Source: Balneolaceae bacterium UBA7797 (GTDB taxonomy: Bacteria > Bacteroidota > Rhodothermia > Balneolales > Balneolaceae). Taken from it: a stretch of DNA of 64,000 bases. The notes beneath the pieces were generated by a model, which worked only from the letters and a program-made list of their open reading frames with translations, made no database searches and was not told the origin of the DNA. This document shows, piece after piece, positions 19,064 through 26,622 of the stretch. Every line of letters starts with the position of its first letter. Position 1 is the stretch's first letter. The stretch lies in the NCBI GenBank assembly GCA_002480645.1, contig DLCN01000007.1, positions 66,876 through 130,875 on the forward strand. The letters run 5' to 3'. The position numbers and the translations under genes were made by a program.

Positions 19064-19738
19064 CTATTGTTTAATTCTTATTGCTTTAAATGTATTCTGT
19101 TCTTTTCCAGTCAATTCTACTTTGGTTCCCAGAACAAATTCATCATCTTCATCTTCCGGTTCAACAAGGAAATAATGAAGCTGTCCAAACTTATCCTTGA
19201 ATTTTGCTTCGGCCGGTAATCCTTTTCTCGCAGTACCAATATTTATCTCTGCGACTTCGCCGATAAAACTCTTCTCTAATAAAGCTGTAGTTTCTTCCCT
19301 GAAAAGATTTTCACCCAATGCTTTCGCAATATATTTGTAGGCAGGGAAACCCAGAATCATGGCAGCAGGAACGGCAAATAATGAGGGAAGTGTAAAGTCT
19401 GCAAATCGGTTTAAAAGACTCTGTCCAATGAACCCTGTAATCGAAAAACTTGCCAGAAAAATTATCAGTAAGATCAGCATTGGTACATTCTTTACCTTAA
19501 TCCAGGCAATGTATTTACTGATGAAACTACTTTGCACATCTGCATCCCCTTCGATATCAAAATCTGCATCAGCTTCAACATCCAATCCAACATCGGTTGC
19601 ATCGAAAAGATTATCGATAATCTCTGATAACCCAAGTCCGGCAAGCAGAGAGAGAATTTCCAGACTCATGATCCCCAGCATAAAATAGAATGCATATAAA
19701 AAAGGGGTATTATAGGGTTCGAACAGGTATTCCAGCAT
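19064..19738 (-). CDS. YqiJ-like membrane protein with OB-fold domain
   Basis: I use the ATG at 19736-19738, giving 224 residues; the longer frame to 19843 begins inside the sdh terminator. The product opens with MLEYLFEPYNTPFLYAF and has hydrophobic spans around residues 12-32, 78-100 and 108-130, with an acidic stretch rich in Asp at about 42-62 between the first two. The C-terminal third (about 145-224) is strand-rich and fits the NfeD-like OB-fold, with KIKFKDKFGQLHYF-type strands. Its partner is the flotillin encoded downstream. Known YqiJ/NfeD proteins act with flotillin-like proteins in membrane organisation; any specific function here is unknown. Confidence 0.8.
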   Translation of the reverse strand: MLEYLFEPYNTPFLYAFYFMLGIMSLEILSLLAGLGLSEIIDNLFDATDVGLDVEADADFDIEGDADVQSSFISKYIAWIKVKNVPMLILLIIFLASFSITGFIGQSLLNRFADFTLPSLFAVPAAMILGFPAYKYIAKALGENLFREETTALLEKSFIGEVAEINIGTARKGLPAEAKFKDKFGQLHYFLVEPEDEDDEFVLGTKVELTGKEQNTFKAIRIKQ

Positions 19739-19815
19739 GAGGTAATTATTCCGAATAAAACCGATAACTATCAGCTCATAAATAGTAAAATTTCCGTTAT
19801 TTACCAATAGTATCA

Positions 19816-19854
19816 AACAAAAAAGAGCCACTTCTTTTTGCAAGAAGTGGCTCT
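19816..19854 (-). terminator. Rho-independent terminator after sdhB
   Basis: A 13-base perfect stem (19842-19854 pairing with 19824-19836) with a five-base loop is followed on the minus strand by six T and a further T-rich stretch. It closes sdhCAB and lies upstream of the YqiJ-like gene. The arm includes the same AGCCACTTC core as the terminator at 17216-17249. Little read-through into the flotillin group is expected. Confidence 0.9.
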
Positions 19855-19876
19855 TGATAACTGGAAATAAAATGTG

Positions 19877-20629
19877 TTAGCTAAATACAGCTTTCACATA
19901 ATCTTTTCTCATTTCAGCAATGGCTGAAATTGAAATTTCCTGTGGGCAAACAGCTTCGCATTCCCCGAAATTAGAGCAATCACCAAAGCCTTCTGCTTCC
20001 ATCTGATCAACCATGGCAACCACACGTTTGCTTCGTTCTACTTCACCTTGTGGCATTAAACCAAGGTGAGCGATCTTAGCACCGGTGAACAATGATGCAG
20101 ATGCATTAGGACAAGCTGCCACACAGGCTCCACATCCTATGCAAGTTGCATAATCGAACGCGGTATCTGATTTATGCTTCTCTACCGGGTGAGTATTTGC
20201 TTCCTCGGCAGAACCGGTTTTTACGGATACATATCCGCCTGCTTCAATTATACGGTCGAAAGCAGAACGATCCACAACCAGGTCTTTGATAACCGGGAAT
20301 GCAGCTGCACGTGGTGGTTCTATTACAATGGTATCCCCATCTTTGTAATTGTACATATGAACCTGACAGGTTGGTGTACCGCCTTTGGGGCCGTGTGCCT
20401 GACCATTGATCACCAGATTACAGCACCCGCAGATACCTTCACGGCAATCGTAATCAAATTCTACCGGTTCTTTGCCTTCCAACTGTAGCTCTTCGTTAAG
20501 TACGTCGAGCATCTCCAGAAACGACATATGCTCATTCACCGTATTAAGAGTTCTTTCTTCAAAGAACCCTTTGGCATCAGGGCCGTTCTGTCTCCAATAT
20601 TTTAAATGAACTGTGAAATCTTTGCTCAT
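19877..20629 (-). CDS. sdhB: Succinate dehydrogenase/fumarate reductase iron-sulfur subunit
   Basis: The 250-residue protein carries electrons from the flavoprotein to the membrane quinone site. The ferredoxin-like domain has C-R-E-G-I-C-G-C-C at 62-70 with Cys88, giving the [2Fe-2S] ligands (Cys69 is an extra Cys). The C-terminal domain has C-I-G-C-G-A-C-V-A-A-C-P for the [4Fe-4S] and C-S-N-F-G-E-C-E-A-V-C-P for the [3Fe-4S] or remaining ligands. It is the last gene of sdhCAB, 9 bases after sdhA. The gene is closed by a strong terminator. The order and the b558-type anchor fit a menaquinone-linked enzyme. Confidence 0.95.
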   Translation of the reverse strand: MSKDFTVHLKYWRQNGPDAKGFFEERTLNTVNEHMSFLEMLDVLNEELQLEGKEPVEFDYDCREGICGCCNLVINGQAHGPKGGTPTCQVHMYNYKDGDTIVIEPPRAAAFPVIKDLVVDRSAFDRIIEAGGYVSVKTGSAEEANTHPVEKHKSDTAFDYATCIGCGACVAACPNASASLFTGAKIAHLGLMPQGEVERSKRVVAMVDQMEAEGFGDCSNFGECEAVCPQEISISAIAEMRKDYVKAVFS

Positions 20630-20638
20630 AATACCTTC

Positions 20639-22561
20639 CTATTTGTAGCTACGTTGTTTTAGTTCAACGAATTCAAAATTTAGATCCTCTTTATGCATGG
20701 TAGTTTTTAACTCGCCATTCACACCTTGATATTCCCATGCGGCCACATAGGCAAAATCTTTATCATTTCGGAGGGCTTCGCCTTCCTCAGTCTGATATTC
20801 TTCCCGTAGGTGACAACCGCATGATTCTTCCCGTTGAAGGGCATCTTTAGCCATCAACTCGGCGAGTTCAAAATAATCTGCAAGTCGGAATGCATATTCC
20901 AGATACTTGTTGTAATTATTTTTATCACCCGGCACAAATACGTTTGTCCAGAATTCTTCCCGAAGTGCCTGAATCTCTTTAATGGCTTCTTCAAGACCTT
21001 CTTTATTTCTGGAGATACCGATCTTATCCCAAACGATCTTACCAAGTGTTCGGTGGAAATCGATGATCGTACGTTTACCTTTGATGTTCAGGAGTTTGTC
21101 GATCTCAGCCTGAGCTTCTGCCTCAGCTTTCTTGAATTCCTCATGATCGGTACCATATCGGGTTCCCGGCTTCACATCGGCAAGGTAATTACCAATAGTG
21201 GCAGGAAGTACAAAATAACCATCAGAGAGTCCCTGCATTAAAGCGGAAGCACCTAACCGGTTTGCACCGTGATCTGAGAAATTCGCCTCACCGGCAGAGA
21301 ATAAACCCGGAATGTTGGTCATCAAATTATAATCAACCCACAGTCCACCCATGGTGTAGTGAACAGCCGGATAGATACGCATCGGACGTTCATATGGATT
21401 TTCCCCGGTGATATTGGCATACATGTCAAATAAGTTGCCGTATTTCGCGGAAATGGTATCTCTGCCATCACGCTTAATGGCATCACGGAAATCCAGATAA
21501 ACGGCAAGTCCGGTCTCTCCAACCCCTAGTCCGTCGTCGCACACCATTTTAGCATTTCGGGAAGCAACATCACGAGGAACGAGATTACCGAAACTCGGGT
21601 AACGCTCTTCCAGATAATAATATCGTTCTTCTTCAGGGATGTCATTTGGATGACGATCATCACCTTTCTTGCGGGGAACCCAAACTCTACCATCATTTCG
21701 CAGAGATTCCGACATAAGTGTCAGTTTAGATTGATAATCCCCGGAAACTGGAATACAGGTTGGATGCACCTGAACGTAACACGGGTTAGCGAATAGCGCT
21801 CCTTTCTTGTGGGCACGCCAAGCGGCAGTCGCGTTCGAATTTTTTGCGTTGGTAGAAAGATAGAATACGTTTCCATATCCACCGGTAGCCAGAATAACTG
21901 CATCGGCCTCAAAGGATTTGATCTCACCGGATACCAGGTCACGAGTAACGATACCGCGAGCCTGACCATCGATCATAACCACATCAAGCATTTCATGGCG
22001 GGTGTAGTATTCAATTCCACCTTCCTGAACTTGTCGCATCATTGCCTGATAAGCGCCAAGTAACAACTGCTGACCGGTTTGACCCCTTGCATAGAACGTC
22101 CGGGATACCTGAGCCCCACCAAATGAACGGTTGGCTAAAAGTCCTGAATATTCACGGGCAAAAGGAACACCCTGTGCTACAGCCTGATCAATAATGTTAT
22201 TTGAAACCTCAGCTAAGCGATACACGTTAGCTTCCCGGGCACGATAATCGCCCCCTTTGATGGTATCGTAAAAAAGTCGGTAAATGCTGTCACCATCATT
22301 CGGATAGTTTTTAGCAGCATTAATCCCCCCCTGAGCAGCAATAGAGTGTGCACGGCGGGCAGAATCCTGAATACAAAAGCTTTTAACCTTATATCCCATC
22401 TCAGCTAAACTCGCTGCAGCAGCGCCTCCGGCCAATCCGGTTCCAACGATGATCACTTCGTACTTACGTCGGTTGTTCGGAGCAACCAACTTCATGTTCT
22501 TCTTATATTCGCTCCACTTCTCTTCTAGTGGGCCTTCTGGTACTTTAGAATCTAATTTCAT
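20639..22561 (-). CDS. sdhA: Succinate dehydrogenase/fumarate reductase flavoprotein subunit
   Basis: The 640-residue catalytic subunit has the FAD-binding G-T-G-L-A-G-G motif at 40-46 and His72 in R-A-H-S-I-A-A-Q-G-G, the usual covalent FAD attachment site. A H-P-T-C-I-P motif and a catalytic-loop region rich in Arg follow further along. It oxidises succinate to fumarate and passes electrons to SdhB. The gene follows sdhC by 14 bases. A run of seven C (22325-22331) in the FAD region does not disturb the frame. Confidence 0.95.
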   Translation of the reverse strand: MKLDSKVPEGPLEEKWSEYKKNMKLVAPNNRRKYEVIIVGTGLAGGAAAASLAEMGYKVKSFCIQDSARRAHSIAAQGGINAAKNYPNDGDSIYRLFYDTIKGGDYRAREANVYRLAEVSNNIIDQAVAQGVPFAREYSGLLANRSFGGAQVSRTFYARGQTGQQLLLGAYQAMMRQVQEGGIEYYTRHEMLDVVMIDGQARGIVTRDLVSGEIKSFEADAVILATGGYGNVFYLSTNAKNSNATAAWRAHKKGALFANPCYVQVHPTCIPVSGDYQSKLTLMSESLRNDGRVWVPRKKGDDRHPNDIPEEERYYYLEERYPSFGNLVPRDVASRNAKMVCDDGLGVGETGLAVYLDFRDAIKRDGRDTISAKYGNLFDMYANITGENPYERPMRIYPAVHYTMGGLWVDYNLMTNIPGLFSAGEANFSDHGANRLGASALMQGLSDGYFVLPATIGNYLADVKPGTRYGTDHEEFKKAEAEAQAEIDKLLNIKGKRTIIDFHRTLGKIVWDKIGISRNKEGLEEAIKEIQALREEFWTNVFVPGDKNNYNKYLEYAFRLADYFELAELMAKDALQREESCGCHLREEYQTEEGEALRNDKDFAYVAAWEYQGVNGELKTTMHKEDLNFEFVELKQRSYK

Positions 22562-22575
22562 TTCTCTATTACTCC

Positions 22576-23283
22576 TTAATATGATATGAGTGAACCATCA
22601 CCGCCGGTGAAGAAAATGTATAGCGGGATAAACATGAATCCCAGCATCAATACAATTGCAAACACATAAGCTGCGGCCTGAACTTTTTTTGAGGTCTCAC
22701 CATGTTTCATTCCCAGTGAGGTAAATGCACTCCAAAAACCATGTGACAGGTGGAGAATGATCATCGCAAGCACAAATGCATACCCGAAGGCAGAAACCGG
22801 ATTTGTAAATGCTTCAATTACACGGGCTCTGAGCTGTGGCAGATCTACCCCTTCGTGAGTATATCGGGCTAGCTCTTCTCCAAATCCGAATTTGAATTGC
22901 CAGATGTGTATTACCAAAAATACCAGAATGATCACTCCGGTAATGGCCATACTTCTTGATGCCAGAGTCTGATGGCTCGGACCACCTTTGGTTTTGTACA
23001 CATTATAACTTTCAGGTCGTGCTTTTTTTCTGTTTCTGGCAATAGAGATCCCCAGAACTGCGTGGTAGATGAATAGGAATGCCAGAACTAGCTCTATAAC
23101 ATAAAGTAGCGGCCCCAAATTTTCCAAGTGGTGCGTATAATTATTGAAGGTATGAACACCTGCAAAAATTGTTAAGTTGCCTCCCAAATGACCAATGAGA
23201 AACAGCATCAGAAATACGCCGGTAATACCCGTAACGTATTTACGACCAACTTGCGATTTTAACGCTTTTATAAATGAGGGCAT
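22576..23283 (-). CDS. sdhC: Succinate dehydrogenase cytochrome b558-type anchor subunit
   Basis: The 235-residue protein is the single-subunit, five-span membrane anchor of the b558 type seen in Bacteroidota and Bacillus. The spans fall at about 14-36, 55-75, 107-128, 165-188 and 205-228, with His residues in the spans that can ligate heme b (for example in L-I-G-H-L-G-G, I-H-I-W and I-L-H-L-S-H-G-F). It binds heme and quinone. It is first in the sdhCAB operon, and the upstream interval contains a striking set of inverted repeats at 23327-23397. Confidence 0.92.
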   Translation of the reverse strand: MPSFIKALKSQVGRKYVTGITGVFLMLFLIGHLGGNLTIFAGVHTFNNYTHHLENLGPLLYVIELVLAFLFIYHAVLGISIARNRKKARPESYNVYKTKGGPSHQTLASRSMAITGVIILVFLVIHIWQFKFGFGEELARYTHEGVDLPQLRARVIEAFTNPVSAFGYAFVLAMIILHLSHGFWSAFTSLGMKHGETSKKVQAAAYVFAIVLMLGFMFIPLYIFFTGGDGSLISY

Positions 23284-23326
23284 GGTAGTTGGTTAGTTAA
23301 TTTTTAGGTTAAAACATGCTTTCTTT

Positions 23327-23397
23327 TTCTAAAGTTTCAAAAATTTTTGAAACTTTAGAATTCGCTCGAATTCAGCCCCCAAAATCGATTATTTTGG
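23327..23397. promoter_or_regulatory. Cluster of three inverted repeats upstream of sdhC
   Basis: In the 205-base interval between sdhC (minus, start 23283) and the YigZ-family gene (plus, start 23489) there are three consecutive inverted repeats. The first is a perfect 34-base palindrome at 23327-23360 with arm TTCTAAAGTTTCAAAAA. The second has 7-base arms GAATTCG and CGAATTC with a 2-base gap at 23358-23373. The third has arms CCAAAAT and ATTTTGG with a 5-base gap at 23379-23397. The first begins 44 bases upstream of the sdhC start, a good place for an operator. A role in control of sdhCAB is inference. Confidence 0.55.
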
Positions 23398-23488
23398 TTT
23401 GAATGGCAAGGTAGAACGCCTCTAAATTGAGATTAATTCTCACCAATTTTACACGATTTTAGCCTCAAAAATTCATACTATTTCCACA

Positions 23489-24103
23489 TTGAGATCAATA
23501 GTTCAAAATACCGGATCCACTCTTCGTGAAAGAGGCTCAAAGTTTTACGGCTTTCTGTTCAAATGTGAAGATGAAGAAAGCTTTCAATATGAACTTGGGT
23601 TGATCAAGGGAAAATATCCGGATGCCACCCATCACTGCTGGGCGTACAGAATTGATCCTAACACCATCACCGAGTTTAGCAGCGACGACGGCGAACCTTC
23701 CGGAACGGCCGGTTTACCCATACTCAACCAGCTTAAATCGTTTGAACTGATCAACACCGGATTGGTAGTTGTTCGCTACTATGGCGGCACAAAATTAGGT
23801 AAATCAGGCCTGATTCAAACGTATGGTGAAACGGCACGACTGTGCATTGAGGAAGCGATCCTCACCCAAATTGTTCCTGTCATACTATTCGAAATACATT
23901 ATCCTTATCCTCAGGAAAATGTAATTAACAAACTTCGGCTGAATTATGATCTGATCGAACAGGATGCCCGTTACTTGGCAGATGTAACATTGACCATTGC
24001 CTGCCTCAGAGAATTTGCCGAGGCATTTGAATCAGAATTGAGTAAGCTGGAACATCTCGATATTACATTTGAGAAAGGTGAGCATACATTTATCGTGAAA
24101 TGA
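23489..24103 (+). CDS. YigZ/IMPACT-family protein
   Basis: The 204-residue protein has the conserved N-terminal IMPACT domain with R-G-S-K-F near 15-19, then H-H-C-W-A-Y-R-I, S-D-D-G-E-P-S-G-T-A-G and V-V-V-R-Y-Y-G-G-T-K-L-G, and a C-terminal DUF1949-like half. The role of bacterial YigZ proteins is not well defined; links to translation and proline peptidases have been proposed. The only sensible start is the TTG at 23489, because no ATG lies in frame before an upstream stop. It is divergent from sdhC across the palindrome cluster. Confidence 0.88.
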   Translation: MRSIVQNTGSTLRERGSKFYGFLFKCEDEESFQYELGLIKGKYPDATHHCWAYRIDPNTITEFSSDDGEPSGTAGLPILNQLKSFELINTGLVVVRYYGGTKLGKSGLIQTYGETARLCIEEAILTQIVPVILFEIHYPYPQENVINKLRLNYDLIEQDARYLADVTLTIACLREFAEAFESELSKLEHLDITFEKGEHTFIVK

Positions 24104-24190
24104 TGTCAGATTTTGTTTTGTATTCCAATCTGTAAATCTGTTGATGACGTACTTTTTAATCACTGAAATTTTATCTAAAACTCCCATCAA

Positions 24191-25150
24191 ATGCTGTTGA
24201 AAGAACAGGCTTTAAAAGAAAACTTTTACGCCAAAGGAAAGTTCAGAGATCTTACAAAAACGGCCAACGGGGACGATCGGGCCTATGTTGATCTGGTAAA
24301 ACTGGAAACTTTGTGGTTTAATACGGGCACGCGTTGTAATCTGGAATGTGAACACTGCTATATTGAATCTTCACCCACAAATGATGAGCTGGTTTTCATC
24401 TCTTTGGCTGATGTAAACACCTATCTCAATGAAATAGAAAAGCTTCAATTAGGCACCACAAAGATCGCATTTACCGGAGGCGAACCATTCATTAATAAAG
24501 ATATGCTTCCGATCATGCACCTTTGCCTGTATCATGGATTTGAAGTACTCGTCCTGACCAATGCCTACCGGGCGATAGATAAACATTTGGAAAAACTCAG
24601 TGCACTGAATAAGGAATTTCCCGGAAAGATCACTTTACGGGTATCATTAGATCATTACTCGTCCTCTATCCATGAGCAGGAACGTGGAGACGGAACTTTT
24701 GAACGAACATTGACAACTATTAAAAAGCTCACCGATCTGGGACTAAACGTTACCATTGCCGGACGGTCTCTATCCAACGAATCCAGAGTGGATGCTCTTC
24801 AGGGTTATCAACAATTACTGAATGATTACGGAACCGGAATTGAGGTTTTGAATGGCGAAAATATTGTGATATTCCCTGAAATGTCACCTACCAAAGATGT
24901 ACCTGAGATCACCACATCCTGCTGGAATATTCTTGGGGTTCACCCCCATCAACAAATGTGTGCCCATGAACGAATGGTCGTTAAACGTAAAGGAGCAACT
25001 CATCCGGTAGTATTACCATGTACGCTTATTGCCTACGATAAAGATTTTGAACTTGGAATTACTCTGGAAGAATCTTTTCAGAGAGTATACCTTAATCATC
25101 CCTATTGTGCTCAATTCTGTGTACTGGGTGGTGCCAGCTGCTCAGTATAG
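24191..25150 (+). CDS. Radical SAM enzyme with C-terminal cysteine-rich segment
   Basis: The 319-residue enzyme has the radical SAM iron-sulfur motif C-N-L-E-C-E-H-C at 49-56 and the SAM-binding T-G-G-E-P-F at 95-100. The C-terminal part contains a further seven or so cysteines, including the final H-P-Y-C-A-Q-F-C and G-G-A-S-C-S-V, arranged like an auxiliary iron-sulfur domain of SPASM type. Enzymes of this shape often modify peptides or proteins. No peptide precursor is apparent nearby. It ends 9 bases from the convergent LolA-like gene. The substrate is unknown. Confidence 0.85.
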   Translation: MLLKEQALKENFYAKGKFRDLTKTANGDDRAYVDLVKLETLWFNTGTRCNLECEHCYIESSPTNDELVFISLADVNTYLNEIEKLQLGTTKIAFTGGEPFINKDMLPIMHLCLYHGFEVLVLTNAYRAIDKHLEKLSALNKEFPGKITLRVSLDHYSSSIHEQERGDGTFERTLTTIKKLTDLGLNVTIAGRSLSNESRVDALQGYQQLLNDYGTGIEVLNGENIVIFPEMSPTKDVPEITTSCWNILGVHPHQQMCAHERMVVKRKGATHPVVLPCTLIAYDKDFELGITLEESFQRVYLNHPYCAQFCVLGGASCSV

Positions 25151-25159
25151 GACCATTGA

Positions 25160-25909
25160 TCACCAACTGGAATCTATAAACGTCTCCGGTACAAAAATTC
25201 GGGCGTCCAAAGTATCCGGGATCGTTATCTGAGAATATTCTTCTTTCAGGCCGATGGTACCATTCGCCATAAATAATACCGTTGGAGCGATCCAACCACC
25301 GGCGATTCTCTCATAATTATTGAATTGTATCTCCTGTATCGTATCAGCCCTTCCAATGGTAAGATTTCTTACAAAAATCAGGCGTTCTTTATCGATCCAG
25401 ATCTGAGGGATAGTGCTATCCGGTTTAGAAACACCGATCACATATACCGGTCGGTCGTTCCAGTTATCTTCATACATTTGACTAAAATCATAGCCATTCT
25501 CTGTAAGCTGGCTGATCGTAATTTTTGGTTCCTGATGGTATACATTGAACCCTAAAACTAATAGGTCATGAACACGATCTACCTGTTGCATAAGTGTACC
25601 ATTCGCAAAACCATACTGAACACCATCTGCGAATAAAATCCCATTTGGGCTGTCTAACTCATCAAATTTAATTGCCAGTTTACCCGGTAGCGAAATTGCC
25701 TCATACCAAAGTTGCTCTCTTTCCACATTGCCATTTCTGCCATAAAAAATGGTATTCTGTACAAACGTGATATTCTTATACCAACTATCATGATACTTGC
25801 AATACATTGCCCTGATAACATCTTCACCATTTTTTGGCTGTGCATGAAGTGATACCGTATTGGTTAACAGGATGAAGAGTAAAAAAATGCTGAGACGACG
25901 TAGTTCCAT
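25160..25909 (-). CDS. Secreted LolA-like (DUF2092-type) protein
   Basis: I prefer the ATG at 25907-25909, which gives a 249-residue protein starting with a standard signal peptide ending S-L-H-A-Q. A longer frame to 25960 adds 17 residues before that and is less convincing. The mature part has an extended beta-sheet pattern of the LolA/LolB lipoprotein-localisation fold, with strand segments such as NITFVQNTIFYGRNG, W-Y-E-A-I-S-L-P-G-K-L-A-I-K-F and N-G-I-L-F-A-D-G. Proteins with this shape bind lipid-like ligands in the periplasm, but the assignment to fold is by pattern only. It converges on the radical SAM gene. Confidence 0.6.
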   Translation of the reverse strand: MELRRLSIFLLFILLTNTVSLHAQPKNGEDVIRAMYCKYHDSWYKNITFVQNTIFYGRNGNVEREQLWYEAISLPGKLAIKFDELDSPNGILFADGVQYGFANGTLMQQVDRVHDLLVLGFNVYHQEPKITISQLTENGYDFSQMYEDNWNDRPVYVIGVSKPDSTIPQIWIDKERLIFVRNLTIGRADTIQEIQFNNYERIAGGWIAPTVLFMANGTIGLKEEYSQITIPDTLDARIFVPETFIDSSW

Positions 25910-26073
25910 AAGAGATGATTTTCGGTAAAGTACGCAGATCAGACTCTTTAATCTGATCAAATCTTGTTAATTAATGGAACGCTTCGAACCATTCGCAGGT
26001 CTTTCAATGATTAATGTGCAGATGAAAAAGAAGTTATCAGTTTAAAGCCCTATTTTCGGGACAAATTAATGAT

Positions 26074-26619
26074 ATGAAGATATACACAAAACAAGGTGAC
26101 CACGGTGAAACGGCGTTATTTGGTGGCACCAAAGTAAAAAAGAACGCATTACGTATCGCTGCTTATGGTACCGTCGATGAGCTCAATTCCGTACTCGGAA
26201 TGGCCTTATCACAACCACATTCGGCTAAAACGGGAGAGTATTTAGAAGAAGTTCAGCAGCAGTTATTCATTCTGGGAGCAGATCTGGCCACACCACTTGA
26301 AAAAAAATCGCCGATCGAGCGAATTTCTGAAGAGAAGGTAACTTTCCTGGAAACCACCATCGATGATCTGGAAGAATACCTGTCTCCGTTAAAAAATTTC
26401 ATTATGCCGGGAGGTAGCATGGCCGGTGCCAATCTGCATTTCGCCAGAACAGTTTGCCGGCGAGCTGAACGTCTTACGGTTGAATTAATGCAACACGAAG
26501 ATATATCTGAAGTGGTTCTGCAATATTTAAATCGATTATCTGACTTTCTTTTTGTCCTTGCACGCTTCGAAAATCATAATGCCGGGAAAGAAGAAACTCC
26601 ATGGATTCCACGTGATTGA
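26074..26619 (+). CDS. Cob(I)alamin adenosyltransferase, PduO type
   Basis: The 181-residue enzyme has the N-terminal K-I-Y-T-K-Q-G-D-H-G-E-T motif, the basic G-G-T-K-V-K-K-N segment with nucleotide-binding role, the G-T-V-D-E-L-N-S segment and the F-A-R-T-V-C-R-R-A-E-R core that binds cobalamin and ATP. It adenosylates reduced cobalamin to coenzyme B12. No other cobalamin synthesis genes are visible, so it may serve salvaged corrinoid. It lies 3 bases before the SGNH-TPR gene, so the two are probably co-transcribed, although no functional link is known. Confidence 0.92.
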   Translation: MKIYTKQGDHGETALFGGTKVKKNALRIAAYGTVDELNSVLGMALSQPHSAKTGEYLEEVQQQLFILGADLATPLEKKSPIERISEEKVTFLETTIDDLEEYLSPLKNFIMPGGSMAGANLHFARTVCRRAERLTVELMQHEDISEVVLQYLNRLSDFLFVLARFENHNAGKEETPWIPRD

Positions 26620-26622
26620 TCT

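Noticed and set aside
19739..19843. N-terminal extension of the YqiJ-like gene
   Set aside because: The extension begins inside the sdh terminator hairpin, so it cannot be transcribed and translated from there in a normal way.
22325..22331. Seven-C run in sdhA as a phase-variable tract
   Set aside because: It codes for conserved Gly residues of the FAD site and the frame is intact; housekeeping genes rarely phase-vary.
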